A stretch of DNA of 64,000 bases from Psychrobacter sp. TAE2020 (GCF_018919485.1 NZ_JAHLMU010000001.1:2692048-2756047); one strand, 5' to 3'. Shown: positions 38,257-48,931, counted from the first letter of the stretch. Translations and numbers: made by a program. Notes: generated by a model from the sequence alone, not told the origin.

Positions 38257-38394
38257 AAAGCATTAATACTAGCCTAAGTATTTTTATAACAGTATTCTTA
38301 TAACGGCTAATGAACCCCTTAAAGGTACAAAAGTCATCAACAGATAACATGACAGCATCCAGTAGTTAGTAGTGCTGTTTTTAGGATAATAAAA

Positions 38395-39237
38395 GTGGAT
38401 ATAGTTTTATTAATTCAAGCCGTCATCATGGGTATTGTTGAAGGTATCACTGAGTTTTTACCCATCTCTAGCACTGGCTATCTGATTTTATCAGCTGATG
38501 TCATGGGTTTTTGGACTAAAGAAAAAGTTGATTTGTTCATAGTGGTAGTGCAATTAGGCGCTATTTTAGCAGTTATTTATGACTATTGGGGACGCCTCTG
38601 GCAAGCGCTTACTGGATTAATTACTGGTAAGTCTGAAGTGCTAAAAAACCCTCGCCAGCTCGGTCTTAGCTTGATAGTTGCTACTATTCCAGTGATGATC
38701 CTTGGTTTTACTTTTGCCGATGAAATTAAGCTTTACTTATTCAATCCTGTCACTGTAGCTATCATGCTGATCATTGGTGGTTTACTGATTTTTTATGTTG
38801 AAAACCGCCCAAAAGTCATTATCGCTGAGGAAGCTGAAGATGTCAGTCTCAAGACGGCACTGATGATTGGTTTATTTCAATGTTTTGCCTTAATACCAGG
38901 TACTTCGCGCTCTGGCGCTACTATCGTAGGAGCGCTATGGCTTGGCGTCTCTCGTAAAGCCTCAGCTGAGTTTTCCTTCTTTTTAGGCATTCCAGTTATT
39001 ATTGGTGCTGGGTTGCTTGATTTAATTAAGCATCATGAGGTAATGTCCACTAGTGAAGATTGGTGGGTGCTTGGTATAGGTACGCTAGTGTCCTTTGTAG
39101 TCGCACTATTGTCTATTCGCTGGTTAGTGGCTTGGGTTAGCCGCCGTGACTTTAAGATTTTTGCTTGGTTGCGCATTATTACTGGCATCGTGGTATTAGT
39201 AGCGGCTTGGGTATTCGGCTATCAGTTTGCAGGCTAA
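38395..39237 (+). CDS. uppP: Undecaprenyl-diphosphate phosphatase UppP (BacA)
   Basis: Recycles undecaprenyl diphosphate to the monophosphate carrier for peptidoglycan synthesis; overproduction gives bacitracin resistance. 280 residues with about eight membrane segments. Catalytic motifs are GIVEGITEFLPISSTGYL near residues 14-31 and PGTSRSGATIVGALWLGVSR near 168-187. It starts at GTG, well placed after AGGATAATAAAA. Confidence 0.97.
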   Translation: MDIVLLIQAVIMGIVEGITEFLPISSTGYLILSADVMGFWTKEKVDLFIVVVQLGAILAVIYDYWGRLWQALTGLITGKSEVLKNPRQLGLSLIVATIPVMILGFTFADEIKLYLFNPVTVAIMLIIGGLLIFYVENRPKVIIAEEAEDVSLKTALMIGLFQCFALIPGTSRSGATIVGALWLGVSRKASAEFSFFLGIPVIIGAGLLDLIKHHEVMSTSEDWWVLGIGTLVSFVVALLSIRWLVAWVSRRDFKIFAWLRIITGIVVLVAAWVFGYQFAG

Positions 39238-39363
39238 GTCTTTGCAGATCATGTCAATTAGATTTATCAGCAAACTTTACCAACAATCGATCATTAAGCG
39301 GTTTTATTAATATTTGAATAGCTTGTTGAATAGCTTGATGAATAGTCATAAGAGATAGCAGTT

Positions 39364-40278
39364 ATGAGCACTTTGCAAACATCTACAACGGCTATCAGCA
39401 TTCAACGTTGCAAGTTGGTTTACGTTAACGAAGTCCAGCAAGCGCAAATTCAGCAGTTGCAGGCGCTGATCAGTCAGCACAACTTATCTTTAGAGCTAAC
39501 TACTGAGCTAATAACTGACAAGCTTACTCAAAAGCGTCGCGCACAGCTGAGTGCAGAATCGGCATCAGCGCTTCTACTATTAGACCACAAAAACCAGCTA
39601 TCGTTATTGAGTGCTGGTTTAAGTGTAGCGCCGGAATGGGACAAGCTGCAACGGCGAGTGGTCAGTGCTGGGCGCAAAACTGAGCTGTTATTACAAGCTG
39701 CTAAACTTAGCATTGGTAGCAAAGTTATTGATGCTACAGCTGGCTTTGGACATGATAGTTTGATATTAGCGAGTACTGGTGCACAAGTAACTATGCTAGA
39801 GCAGCAGCCTTTAATGGCGCTGTTATTGTTGACTGAACAGCAGCGCATGAGTACCCAGCCTAATTGGCAAAAGCTGATGTCACGTTTGCATATTATTAAT
39901 ACTGATGCATTAAGCTATTTCAGCTCTCTACAGCATATCCAAACAGACGATTCTATAAGCTCTGGCGCCACTAAACAGAAGGTAGATGTTATTTATTTAG
40001 ACCCTATGTTTCCGATAGATAGCTATCAAGACAGTAAGACCGGTAAAGGCGCTAAAGTTGGTAAGCAAATGCAAGCATTGCATGGTTTAGCGCAGCCGCC
40101 AACACTAGTTGAAGAGCAGCAGTTACTACAAAGTGCGCAATCGCTTTTGAGCAATAATCAACAGCAAGCTGGGCGAGTTATCGTCAAGCGTCCGCCGCAG
40201 GCAGCGCTATTGGCTCAACAGCAGCCGACTGAAACTTGGCAGAACGAAGCACTACGTTTTGACGGTTATTTCACTTAA
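39364..40278 (+). CDS. rsmJ: 16S rRNA (guanine-1516-N2)-methyltransferase RsmJ
   Basis: A Rossmann-fold SAM enzyme. GRKTELLLQAAKL, motif I VIDATAGFGHDSLILAS, MLEQQPLMALLL and the catalytic-type VIYLDPMFPID followed by GKGAKVGKQMQALHGL are diagnostic of the YhiQ/RsmJ family, which makes m2G1516 in 16S rRNA. 304 residues; the first 90 are less conserved. Confidence 0.93.
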   Translation: MSTLQTSTTAISIQRCKLVYVNEVQQAQIQQLQALISQHNLSLELTTELITDKLTQKRRAQLSAESASALLLLDHKNQLSLLSAGLSVAPEWDKLQRRVVSAGRKTELLLQAAKLSIGSKVIDATAGFGHDSLILASTGAQVTMLEQQPLMALLLLTEQQRMSTQPNWQKLMSRLHIINTDALSYFSSLQHIQTDDSISSGATKQKVDVIYLDPMFPIDSYQDSKTGKGAKVGKQMQALHGLAQPPTLVEEQQLLQSAQSLLSNNQQQAGRVIVKRPPQAALLAQQQPTETWQNEALRFDGYFT

Positions 40279-40350
40279 AGGTTATTTGATTTAAAGGTTA
40301 TTAGCTGCCTTACTTTATCTGCTTAAGCTAAGTGATACGGGGGATTGTTG

Positions 40351-40590
40351 ATGTCAATGATAGTGGTTTATCTAGTAGGTGCATGGTTGCTACTGATGCA
40401 TATTGCTATGCGTAGGCACATTCGCCAGCTTGAAAAGCGCTTAAAGCAAGTGACCGACCCAACCGAGTACTTGACTTATTTACGCCAGCAGCCAGTACAC
40501 AGTGATAAAGTAGCTTCGATTAAAGCGTTACGAAAACAGTATCCTGAATTATCTCTGCTAGAAGCCAATCAATTATGGCAGCAAAAATAA
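40351..40590 (+). CDS. Small membrane-anchored protein with an L7/L12-like tail
   Basis: 79 residues from the ATG at 40351, 7 bp after GGGGGA; TTG codons just upstream also lie in frame. One membrane segment (about 4-20), a basic helix (RRHIRQLEKRLKQV), and a C-terminal stretch KVASIKALRKQYPELSLLEANQLW that resembles the helical KALRE...LSLKEAK region of the ribosomal L7/L12 C-terminal domain. Function unknown. It lies between rsmJ and ubiA with short gaps. Confidence 0.65.
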   Translation: MSMIVVYLVGAWLLLMHIAMRRHIRQLEKRLKQVTDPTEYLTYLRQQPVHSDKVASIKALRKQYPELSLLEANQLWQQK

Positions 40591-40618
40591 ATACTATAAA
40601 AATAGAGACCATTAACTA

Positions 40619-41569
40619 ATGATATCTAAGCGGCCAGCCTTAAATTTCAAAGACAAACTTCATGCTTACATGCAGCTGACGCGCTTTGATAAACCCGTGG
40701 GCATTGAGCTATTGTTATGGCCAACTTTGTGGGGCGTGTTGCTTGCAGCAATGAGCCAAGCGCAACAGCAAGGCTCTAGTACTGGCGTAACGGCAGGTTT
40801 ACCAAGCTTAAAAGTGTTTATCATTTTTGCCCTAGGAGCAATTTTGATGCGAGCGGCAGGTTGTGCTATTAATGACTTTGCTGATCGTAAAGTCGACGGT
40901 TTCGTCACTCGTACTAAAGGCCGGCCGTTGGCTGATGGGCGCTTATCTAGTAAAGAAGCTATTGCAGCGTTTTTAGTATTAGTAGCATTGAGTGCCAGCT
41001 TACTATTCTTTTTACCGGTGCAAGTGTTTTACTGGTCTCTTGGCGCCGTGGTATTGGCTTTTATTTATCCTTTTATGAAGCGCTTTACCCAGTTACCGCA
41101 ACTGTTCTTAGCAGCGGCCTTTGGCTGGGCGATACCTATGGCTTATGTGGCGATAGTCGGCGTTCCTGATATTTGGTGTTGGCTGTTATTCTTAGCTTAT
41201 ATGTGCTGGACTGTGGCTTATGATACGCAGTATGCGATGGCTGACCGCGAAGATGATCTAAAAATCGGAATCAAATCAACGGCTATTTTATTTGGACGTT
41301 ATGACGTAGTCATTATCTCGCTACTGCAAACTCTGTTTTTATTATTAATGGGCATAGTTTTGTGGCATTATTTTTCAGTGACCCGTTTAGGCTTTATTCC
41401 CGTATTTGGCTTAGCATTAGTAGCGATGATGTTCGCTAAACAAAATAGCGCTTGCGCCAGTCGGCAAGCCGCTGCTTGTTTCCAAGCCTTTTTGGCTAAT
41501 ATTTGGGTTGGACGTTACTTGTTCTTGCTGATAGCAGCCTCTTGTATATGGACGAGCTTTAATGGATAA
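40619..41569 (+). CDS. ubiA: 4-hydroxybenzoate polyprenyltransferase UbiA
   Basis: Attaches the polyprenyl tail to 4-hydroxybenzoate in ubiquinone synthesis, in the inner membrane. 316 residues, about nine membrane segments. The two Asp-rich motifs are NDFADRKVD (within [18 protein letters not shown]) and [13 protein letters not shown], with [20 protein letters not shown] at the N-terminus. No chorismate lyase (ubiC) gene precedes it. Confidence 0.97.
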   Translation: MISKRPALNFKDKLHAYMQLTRFDKPVGIELLLWPTLWGVLLAAMSQAQQQGSSTGVTAGLPSLKVFIIFALGAILMRAAGCAINDFADRKVDGFVTRTKGRPLADGRLSSKEAIAAFLVLVALSASLLFFLPVQVFYWSLGAVVLAFIYPFMKRFTQLPQLFLAAAFGWAIPMAYVAIVGVPDIWCWLLFLAYMCWTVAYDTQYAMADREDDLKIGIKSTAILFGRYDVVIISLLQTLFLLLMGIVLWHYFSVTRLGFIPVFGLALVAMMFAKQNSACASRQAAACFQAFLANIWVGRYLFLLIAASCIWTSFNG

Positions 41570-42254
41570 CTCAAATTTACCGCCCCAATCTAAGCGGTCA
41601 AAGCTACTAAAAACTAAAGGTTTAGCTGCGAAGTTAAATAAATCTGCTCCTAGTACAGCACCTAAAATCGACTATCAGCTAAGGCTTGCAGAGCAGGGGC
41701 TGACTCGTGAGCAAGTGATTGCCACTGAGCGTAAATTGGCAAAATTTGCTAATACTATGGATTCGCTAGTACGAGTGCCTTTTACTAAGCAAGGCGTTGG
41801 CGCAGATGCTGCGTTATCGACGATACCACTAGCTGGGGACATAGCAGGATTAGCATTAACTAGCTATGCCTTTATGTTGGGTCGGCAATTGGGTGTTCCT
41901 GCTAGTAAGATGTCTCCAGCAGTACGTTTAGCCTTGATTGATATGGTGGTGGGTATCGTGCCTGGAGTCGGCACATTATTGGATATTTTTATTCGACCTA
42001 GCCGTAAAACGCTTAGCATCGTCCATAAGCATATCCATGAAGAGTATGGTATTACGGATACTATTCATATGGATCGGCCGTTTTTGCATCAGCAGTTAGA
42101 AGATAAGCAACAGCACAGTCGCTTTTGGCGCAATCCTATTGTTGCTTGGCTTTATCTGCACATACCTGATTTTTTGGGGATGATTGTGCTGATAGCGCTA
42201 GTATGGGGACTGTGGTCAATAATCATTTGGATAACTGGATTTTTTGCTCCATAG
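41562..42254 (+). CDS. DUF4112 membrane protein
   Basis: 230 residues. The central part ([33 protein letters not shown], then [25 protein letters not shown]) is the DUF4112 signature. A C-terminal membrane segment ([22 protein letters not shown]) follows. The start overlaps the ubiA stop by 8 bp, implying coupled translation. Function unknown. Confidence 0.88.
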   Translation: MDNSNLPPQSKRSKLLKTKGLAAKLNKSAPSTAPKIDYQLRLAEQGLTREQVIATERKLAKFANTMDSLVRVPFTKQGVGADAALSTIPLAGDIAGLALTSYAFMLGRQLGVPASKMSPAVRLALIDMVVGIVPGVGTLLDIFIRPSRKTLSIVHKHIHEEYGITDTIHMDRPFLHQQLEDKQQHSRFWRNPIVAWLYLHIPDFLGMIVLIALVWGLWSIIIWITGFFAP

Positions 42255-42305
42255 AGTAGCTATGTTATAGCAACTTTAGCCGATCTATTTTATATTTTGC
42301 TACCA

Positions 42306-44549
42306 CTAAACCAACGGCGTCTGCAACAGGCTACGCTGTGGTGATAGTCTGGCGAGCATAGCAGCAGATGCAGGAGCGAAGTTGCCCAGCATGATATCTG
42401 CTAATATTTCGGCGCACAGTGGAGCATAAGCATAGCCTTTGGCCCCCATCGCACTTAAGGTCCAAATACGACTTTGCCCTGACCCTAACTGACCTAGTAT
42501 CGGGTGATAGTCAGGGGTTTGAGTGCGTACCCCAGCACGAGCTTGCCAGCCACTAGTATCCGTAGGTATTACTGCTGCTAACTCAGGGATAGCTGCTATT
42601 AATTTATCACGACTGACTTGATGTTCAGCAGCGCGTATCTCTGTAGATATATCATTACGTACAAAGCTGGCACCTAATAATAGTTGCTGCCGTCCTTCAT
42701 CCACATTATTGATGCTACTGTCGTCCATTTGCGGCGTAAATGGGGCACAATAACCGCTATATTTAAGCGGTAGTTTAGGTAGCTTTGCCCATTGTGCTGC
42801 TGTCGGGGTAAACCAAGATAATTGCCCGCGAATTTTACGACAATCAAAAACACGCCTATCTAATTCATGACTTTCAAAAGCGGCACAAATGATCACATTA
42901 TCTGCGGTGATAGTTTTTTTAATAGTCTTCTCACCAGCGTCGCTATATGCATTTTTCCAATAGTCTGTATCAGCACTATGACCCGTAATACAAACCTGCA
43001 GGGCAGTTTCATTAATAGCAGTCACCGTTAATTGCTGATAGGTAATCAATGGATGGTTAAGTATCAAGGTTTTTAGCGCTTGCGGATTGACTAAGCCTGA
43101 CTGTGGTAGATATAAGTTTTCGGCTAGTGCTTGCTGCCCTAAGTTTGTAGCATCTTGCGCTTGTGCGACTGACAAGGTAGTAGCCATCTTAGGAGGATAT
43201 GCTGAGATTTGTTCAACGTTGACATTGGCTTTGATTAGCAAATCGAGCGCGCCTGTTGGCTCTAGTACTAAGGCTGTACCGGTTTGAACGGCTTGCTCAT
43301 TGAGCTGCTGATAAAAACGACAGCTGTACAGATAGCCCAGAGTATGCAGATGCTCATCAACATGATGGATAGGAGTCATTTTAGGAGCTAGTAGGGCACG
43401 TGGGTTGCCGGAGGCTCCTGCTAATGGAGCTGTTTTATCTAGTAAAGTCACCTTAATACCACGATTGGCTAATGACCATGCTGTTGATAAGCCAGCAACT
43501 CCAGCACCAATGACTAAACTATGACTAGGGTTACCCAAGGCAGTTTGATGGCCGTTGGTTTTTTCTACAGTTGACTCTATAGCAGTTGTTGTACTTTGCT
43601 CTAAAGTCGACGACATTATCTTGCCACTAGCGCCATTCGCTGACAACGATTCTGCCGTCATCACCGCAGTAAGCATCTCATTTTTACGGCCAAAGCCTTT
43701 GATCTTTTTTAGGGCAAAACCGTTATTTTGTAAACCACGTTTGACCACCCCAGCACAGCTATAAGTAGCGACACTAGTACCCAGCTGTGACAAGCGCTGT
43801 ATTTGCGCAAACACCGCATCGGCCCATAATGACTCATTGCAAGAAGGGGCAAAACCATCTAATAGCCAAGCATCGACGTGCGCCGCTCGACTACTAGCAG
43901 TGCGATTCTGTAATTTGGCTAAGCTAGTGGCTGCATCACCCAGCCAGATATCGACGGTCAAGTTATCAGCAGGGAAGGTCAGCCGATGCGCGCCAGCAAT
44001 AAGCATTGGATAAGTCACTAGTAGCTGCTTGATGAGATCAGCGAGTTCAGGCGCACGCTGTGCCCATAAGCTCAGTATCTTAGTTAAGTCATCGAGGGAT
44101 AAGGGGTGCATTTCAGTAGTAATAAAATGCAAGCGAGCGTCAGCTAACTGTGGCTGAGTGATACGCAGTTGTCGCCATAACTGCCATACTGCTAATAAAT
44201 TAAGCGCAGTACCAAAACCCAACTCAACGATAGTAAAGCTCTGCTGCTCAGTTAGATTTGCCAAACGTTCAGTCAGTTGATTACCATTGATAAATACATA
44301 GCGCGACTCTGCTAAGCCATCGGCATGAGAGAAGTAGACATCACCGAACTCCCCTGATACTGGCACTTTATTGCCGCTATCGTCCCTTTGCCATTCGATT
44401 TTTGCAGGGGTAATAACTTGCTCATTTATTAAAGGGTTCGGAGCGCTAAGTACTATGGAGTCTGTTTTAGCGACATTTTTACTGGCATTGTTAGTGGCAC
44501 TGTTAGTGGCATTGGAATGGTCATTAGCATTATTGGTCATAAACACCAT
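42306..44549 (-). CDS. mnmC: Bifunctional tRNA 5-methylaminomethyl-2-thiouridine biosynthesis protein MnmC
   Basis: Converts cmnm5s2U34 to nm5s2U34 (FAD domain) and then to mnm5s2U34 (methyltransferase domain). 747 residues. The N-terminal domain has [36 protein letters not shown] and the C-terminal edge [16 protein letters not shown] with [12 protein letters not shown]. The FAD oxidoreductase domain begins [21 protein letters not shown] near residue 343 and ends [15 protein letters not shown] with [16 protein letters not shown] polar linker of about 40 residues joins them. ATG at 44547-44549, with another ATG three codons on. Confidence 0.96.
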   Translation of the reverse strand: MVFMTNNANDHSNATNSATNNASKNVAKTDSIVLSAPNPLINEQVITPAKIEWQRDDSGNKVPVSGEFGDVYFSHADGLAESRYVFINGNQLTERLANLTEQQSFTIVELGFGTALNLLAVWQLWRQLRITQPQLADARLHFITTEMHPLSLDDLTKILSLWAQRAPELADLIKQLLVTYPMLIAGAHRLTFPADNLTVDIWLGDAATSLAKLQNRTASSRAAHVDAWLLDGFAPSCNESLWADAVFAQIQRLSQLGTSVATYSCAGVVKRGLQNNGFALKKIKGFGRKNEMLTAVMTAESLSANGASGKIMSSTLEQSTTTAIESTVEKTNGHQTALGNPSHSLVIGAGVAGLSTAWSLANRGIKVTLLDKTAPLAGASGNPRALLAPKMTPIHHVDEHLHTLGYLYSCRFYQQLNEQAVQTGTALVLEPTGALDLLIKANVNVEQISAYPPKMATTLSVAQAQDATNLGQQALAENLYLPQSGLVNPQALKTLILNHPLITYQQLTVTAINETALQVCITGHSADTDYWKNAYSDAGEKTIKKTITADNVIICAAFESHELDRRVFDCRKIRGQLSWFTPTAAQWAKLPKLPLKYSGYCAPFTPQMDDSSINNVDEGRQQLLLGASFVRNDISTEIRAAEHQVSRDKLIAAIPELAAVIPTDTSGWQARAGVRTQTPDYHPILGQLGSGQSRIWTLSAMGAKGYAYAPLCAEILADIMLGNFAPASAAMLARLSPQRSLLQTPLV

Positions 44550-44683
44550 CAGTTATAAGAGTAGCGTCATTCACAGCTAGAGGTCTTAGAGTATTTTTTT
44601 TAAAGGATTAGCATTATGGAAGTAGTTAGTATTATGAAAATAGTTAGCACGATTTTCATAAAAAACCAGCTATTAGCATACTA

Positions 44684-45157
44684 CTACCAACGTTCCCGCC
44701 GCACAAACACTAACCAAGAGACAAAGATACCTACTAAGAGACTTATTAGTACGGTAAAAGCACCGTATAAAAACAGCTGGCCTTTACTCTCATATACTAA
44801 GACATTAGTCTGCGTTTGCAGGTCATTGACTTGTCTTTGTAATTGCGCATTTTGGCTAAGCAACTTTTGATTGGCAGCAGAAAGTGCCTGATTTGACGGC
44901 TTTAATTGCGCGGCTAAAGTGTTATCTATAGTCGCAGCTTCACCTGTCGGCTGTTCGGTATTAGCCTCAGTAGCTATATCAGTAACTATAGCAGGCTGAG
45001 CTGAAGGAGCACCAACTGCTACTGGTAATGCTTGCGCTGAAAAAGTTATAAATAAAATCAGACAAACAGCTATAAGTTGATAACTAGAGCGCTGATAAAT
45101 AACGGACACTAGCTTATTAGTAGGTGTTGAGTATTTTGAGGGTAACAATGCACTCAC
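44684..45157 (-). CDS. Small exported coiled-coil membrane protein
   Basis: 157 residues if started at the GTG at 45155-45157, which lies 14 bp after the yciI stop; the frame opens further upstream but only inside yciI. Predicted layout: signal or anchor (YQLIAVCLILFITFSAQALPVA), a variable polar stretch, a coiled coil (ALSAANQKLLSQNAQLQRQVNDLQTQ), a C-terminal membrane segment and a basic RRERW end. This resembles the coiled-coil plus C-terminal membrane half of TIGR04211 SH3-type proteins, without the SH3 domain. Uncertain. Confidence 0.6.
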   Translation of the reverse strand: MSALLPSKYSTPTNKLVSVIYQRSSYQLIAVCLILFITFSAQALPVAVGAPSAQPAIVTDIATEANTEQPTGEAATIDNTLAAQLKPSNQALSAANQKLLSQNAQLQRQVNDLQTQTNVLVYESKGQLFLYGAFTVLISLLVGIFVSWLVFVRRERW

Positions 45158-45170
45158 GGTGGCGGACCTT

Positions 45171-45482
45171 TTATATAGGTTTAGGTAAAACGTGGATAAA
45201 AGGTTTAATATCGACATGGCTATATACACCATCACGTAAGTAAGGCTCAGCACTTGCCCAAGCTTGTGCCGCCTCAAGGGATACAAAGTCAGCGATGACA
45301 ATACTGCCAGACATCTCTATTGTATCGCCGCTTTGGTGGTGTGCAATAGGAGTAGGCCCAGCAACGAGTAGACGTTGCTCACTATCGAGAGTGTACAGGC
45401 GTGCTAAATGCTCTTCACGAGTAAGTTTACGTTGCTCAGCACTGTTAGCAACATCATGACCAATGATCGCAAATAAGGGCAT
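45171..45482 (-). CDS. yciI: YciI-family protein
   Basis: 103 residues of the ferredoxin-like YciI fold: MPLFAIIGHDVANSAEQRK, then HLARLYTLDSEQRLLVAGP, GSIVIADFVSLEAAQAWASAEPYL and HVDIKPFIHVL, with the conserved His-Asp pair. Catalytic role not known for most members. Adjacent to yciB, as in many gamma-proteobacteria. Confidence 0.93.
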   Translation of the reverse strand: MPLFAIIGHDVANSAEQRKLTREEHLARLYTLDSEQRLLVAGPTPIAHHQSGDTIEMSGSIVIADFVSLEAAQAWASAEPYLRDGVYSHVDIKPFIHVLPKPI

Positions 45483-45536
45483 TAGGACTCCTCAACAAGG
45501 CTTAAATAATAGGAAAAAGTATATGGATTTAGTAAC

Positions 45537-46088
45537 TTATTTAGCGGTTTTATCAGTCAATGCTGGATTGAGATGATTCTTTAAAACAGCAAACTGAGCG
45601 ATTACGAATACTAGCATAATCGGAATCCAGCCATAAGTTTTAAAGTTAATCCAAGCCTCATCTGACATAGTAAAGGCCGTGATATAATGTAGTACAGCCA
45701 TCATGGCGAAGAATACTGCCCATACCAAAGTTAGCTTTTTCCAACCCCTCACTGAGAGACTGAACACATCCTTCATAGCCAATTGCATCAACGGTTTATC
45801 GATAGCCACACTGACTACTAAGGTTAAGGCGAAGATACCATTGATAATAGGGGACTTCCAACGTAAGTAAATATCATCACGTAGTAATAAAGTCCCGCCA
45901 CAAAAGACAATAGTCAGTAATAAAACCACCCATTGTTGCTTCTCAAATTTACCTTTTTGACGGATAAAGTGGATAGCATAGATGATGAGGGTGGCAACAA
46001 GTAAAGCGCCCGCGGCTGCCAAAATACCGTGAGTACGAGCAGCTATAAAAAAAGCAATCAGCGGAATGAAGTCTAGTAAGGCTTTCAT
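45537..46088 (-). CDS. yciB: Inner-membrane-spanning protein YciB (septation protein A family)
   Basis: 183 residues, about five membrane segments. MKALLDFIPLIAFFIAARTHG, IIYAIHFIRQKGKFEKQQW, LLLRDDIYLRWKSPIINGIFAL and FKTYGWIPIMLVF are typical of YciB/IspZ, an inner-membrane protein linked to envelope and cell-division integrity. It lies 54 bp upstream of yciI in the same operon. Confidence 0.96.
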   Translation of the reverse strand: MKALLDFIPLIAFFIAARTHGILAAAGALLVATLIIYAIHFIRQKGKFEKQQWVVLLLTIVFCGGTLLLRDDIYLRWKSPIINGIFALTLVVSVAIDKPLMQLAMKDVFSLSVRGWKKLTLVWAVFFAMMAVLHYITAFTMSDEAWINFKTYGWIPIMLVFVIAQFAVLKNHLNPALTDKTAK

Positions 46089-46339
46089 ATCAGGTGGAAT
46101 ATCCTACAAAAACGTAGAGGATAGTTTACACCTCTACTGAACTAAAAAAAAGCAAACACAGTCTATATTCGTTATCTATTATAATATACCGCTATAATAA
46201 GCATAAGCGAATGAGTTAGCAGAACTTACTCTGAATCGTTATTTTTATTTAGAACTATTATTTTATTTAAAGTAACGACTATTTATCCCTCTAATTTATC
46301 TAGCTCTAAAACATCTAAAGCTAGGATAAGGCCACAACC

Positions 46340-47221
46340 ATGAAAGTCGATTTACATTGTCATAGTACCTGCTCTGATGGCACTTATGCGCCTACAGAGG
46401 TAATAGAACGGGCCCACGCCGCTGGGGTTACGGTGCTAGCATTAACCGATCATGACACCTTGTTAGGCATTGATGAGGCACGCGTAGCCGCCGATTCTCA
46501 TGGTATGCAGCTTATTAACGGCGTAGAGATCAGTTGTGAGCATACGCTAAGTGGTGGCTATGGTAAGAACAAATCAACCAATAAAATTATCCACGTGCTA
46601 GGCTTAGATTTTACTGATCGCGCGCGCATGCATGCCACCCTACAACAACTACAAGACAGTCGTGCTACTCGTGGTCAACGCATTACTGAAAAACTTAGCA
46701 TACTGTTAAGTATTGATTATGACGAGCTTTGGCAACAGATTCTGACTAAAGCTGGCGGCAACGCTAAAGCGGTTGGGCGCGCTCATATCGGACAAGTGTT
46801 GTTTGAACGTGGCGAAGTTAAAACGGTACAAAAAGCTTTTGATAAATACTTAGCTGATAACAAGCCAGCTTATGTTGCCATTGAAGCTCTGAGTATGCAA
46901 CATGGTATTGAGCTTATCCAAGCTTGCGGTGGCAAGGCGGTATTGGCCCATGCGACTCGCTATCAACTATCGGCAACTCGAGTACGTAAGCTTATTGAAG
47001 AATTTGCTGCGCTTGGTGGTGATGGCTGTGAACTACCGGCTAACAGTGAGCCATTAAGTACCCGTAGAATGGTAGACCGTAGTATTGCTGAGCATAAGCT
47101 GGCAGTTTCTGTTGGCAGCGATTTTCACGGTAGTAATATGCCTTGGCGACGCATCGGTGACGTGCCTACTGTCAATGCTGATCAGCAAGCTATCTGGCAG
47201 GCCTTTGCCAGTTTAGCGTAA
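46340..47221 (+). CDS. rnm: PHP-domain 5'-3' exoribonuclease (RNase AM / YciV type)
   Basis: 293 residues of the polymerase-histidinol-phosphatase fold: MKVDLHCHSTCSDGTYAP and ALTDHDTLLGIDEA supply the metal-binding His and Asp residues, with NGVEISCE, GRAHIGQVLFERG, AVLAHATRY and SVGSDFHGSNMPWRRIG completing the site. The E. coli orthologue (YciV, RNase AM) matures 5' ends of rRNAs and hydrolyses 3',5'-bisphosphonucleotides. Divergent from yciB, sharing a 250-bp promoter region. Confidence 0.92.
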   Translation: MKVDLHCHSTCSDGTYAPTEVIERAHAAGVTVLALTDHDTLLGIDEARVAADSHGMQLINGVEISCEHTLSGGYGKNKSTNKIIHVLGLDFTDRARMHATLQQLQDSRATRGQRITEKLSILLSIDYDELWQQILTKAGGNAKAVGRAHIGQVLFERGEVKTVQKAFDKYLADNKPAYVAIEALSMQHGIELIQACGGKAVLAHATRYQLSATRVRKLIEEFAALGGDGCELPANSEPLSTRRMVDRSIAEHKLAVSVGSDFHGSNMPWRRIGDVPTVNADQQAIWQAFASLA

Positions 47222-47408
47222 TCTATTATTCGATGTTAATGATAGTCTGTCCACGAGTAAAGCTCATATTTTTAGACGTTAATAAGCAGTCATACTAACA
47301 ATAACGACCGTCCATCTTTAATTAGCGCCCTCTATGAGTGAATTATTGCTAATTGTTTTAAAGGTTGCCAATATAAAATTATAAAGTTGTTTAACCTTAT
47401 TTATTTTT

Positions 47409-48896
47409 ATGCGGCAGTTATTGATGGCAGTTTCGATTTACCAACCAAGCTATAAAAAACTCACTCAAATTATCTTTGATTTGCCAGCCGAAGACCGAGC
47501 ATCGCTATTAGCATTATTTATAACGATGGAGGTAGCTTTACATTGGCTATGGTGTCTGATGGTATGGATATGCCAAGATGCACTTAGTGATTACGTTGAT
47601 ATACATTTTTTATATCCGTTGTGGCTAGGTATAACTTTCTCAGGGTTATTTTTTTGGTGGATGATAGGGCGCTTATCCCGTATCAAAAATGACGATAATG
47701 CTTTAAATAGATGGCAAATCATTCTTATATTGCCTTATACCTTTTATATAGCTACTGTCATAGTAATGATGGGCTATAGCAGTTTATATGCTGGAGTGTC
47801 ACTAGTTGGTGGCTCGATGCTGGGTATGATGCTAGTCAGACGTGTCTATGTCTGGCGCGTGTTTTTGTTACAAGTATTTTTGATTTTATTGGCAATTGCT
47901 ACTCCTTATTTCGGCATTAACTTACCCAATCTACGTCAGCTAACCATAACTTACCCTGTGTTTGATGCTTATAGCTATCTTACTTATAATGAGGTTATGA
48001 CTATCGAAAATGCCATTGCTGCCTCGATCTTCAAGAATGATGCACTGGGCTGGAATAGCGTCAATGAAGTACAGCTTTCATCAGCGTTTTTTTGGCGCTC
48101 AACTCATATGTATTTGGCTTTGCCCAAAGCTATCTTTATAGTTTATGCCTTTCGAACCTTATTAGTAGTATTAGATAATAGTAAAAACGAAATCTTGCAA
48201 CACGCTAACCAAGACGAATTGACTTTACTGAATAATCGCCGCCATGGTCTTAAACAGATGCAGCAAACTCTTATGCAGGGCCCGGAAAAAGATTATAGCG
48301 TGCTATTATTGGATTTAGATTTTTTCAAAAATATTAATGATAGTTATGGGCATGAAGTAGGAGACCAAACGCTGCGTGAAGTAGCCCATATTTTTTCCAC
48401 TACCGTACCGGATCGAGCCATTATTAGCCGTTATGGCGGTGAAGAGTTTTTGATGGCTTTGCCGGATACCTCTCATGATGAGGCGGTGGTAATCGCTGAG
48501 CAACTGCGTGTAAACATCGCTCAGCATACCATACGGGTTACTAAGGATATAAACTTGATGGTCACAGTCAGTCTTGGTCTCTATACTTTGACTCATAATA
48601 AATTGAGGCTGATTGAAGAGAAGTATGCGAATCGCCACACCCCAGCAGCACGGCGAAAACTTGGCAAGGGTAAATTAAGATTTCTTAGATCACGCAATCA
48701 TAGCCAATCAAGGGCAGCGTTAGCGCTTGCAAAAGTAAAGCTGCCTGCTGATATCTGTCAATACTTAATTAGTACCGCTGATAAAGCTTTATATAAAGCT
48801 AAAGATCGTGGCCGCAATCAAGTGGTGAGTGCCAATAATTTGCGAGCAGAAGGGATTTTAGAGTCACCTGTAGCTGAGTCGGTTTATGGTATTTAA
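47409..48896 (+). CDS. Membrane diguanylate cyclase (GGDEF) with an internal insertion
   Basis: 495 residues. The N-terminal half has about six membrane segments (46-68, 74-92, 107-125, 129-146, 150-168) and the C-terminal half is a GGDEF domain: DELTLLNNRRHGLK, LLLDLDFFKNINDSYGHEVGDQTL, active-site SRYGGEEF, then VSLGLYTLTH. A basic insertion of about 55 residues (including ARRKLGKGKLRFLRSRNHSQS) splits the domain before ADKALYKAKDRGRNQVV. The RxxD inhibitory site is absent (VPDR precedes GGEEF). It should make cyclic di-GMP unless the insertion disturbs the fold. Confidence 0.9.
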   Translation: MRQLLMAVSIYQPSYKKLTQIIFDLPAEDRASLLALFITMEVALHWLWCLMVWICQDALSDYVDIHFLYPLWLGITFSGLFFWWMIGRLSRIKNDDNALNRWQIILILPYTFYIATVIVMMGYSSLYAGVSLVGGSMLGMMLVRRVYVWRVFLLQVFLILLAIATPYFGINLPNLRQLTITYPVFDAYSYLTYNEVMTIENAIAASIFKNDALGWNSVNEVQLSSAFFWRSTHMYLALPKAIFIVYAFRTLLVVLDNSKNEILQHANQDELTLLNNRRHGLKQMQQTLMQGPEKDYSVLLLDLDFFKNINDSYGHEVGDQTLREVAHIFSTTVPDRAIISRYGGEEFLMALPDTSHDEAVVIAEQLRVNIAQHTIRVTKDINLMVTVSLGLYTLTHNKLRLIEEKYANRHTPAARRKLGKGKLRFLRSRNHSQSRAALALAKVKLPADICQYLISTADKALYKAKDRGRNQVVSANNLRAEGILESPVAESVYGI

Positions 48897-48931
48897 ATAC
48901 TCGGCCTAGATAACGAAGCATAGCTTGCCAG

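Noticed and set aside
44684-45301. Full 205-residue frame as one gene
   Set aside because: The upstream third overlaps most of the last 130 bp of yciI on the same strand; the GTG at 45157 gives a start just after the yciI stop codon.
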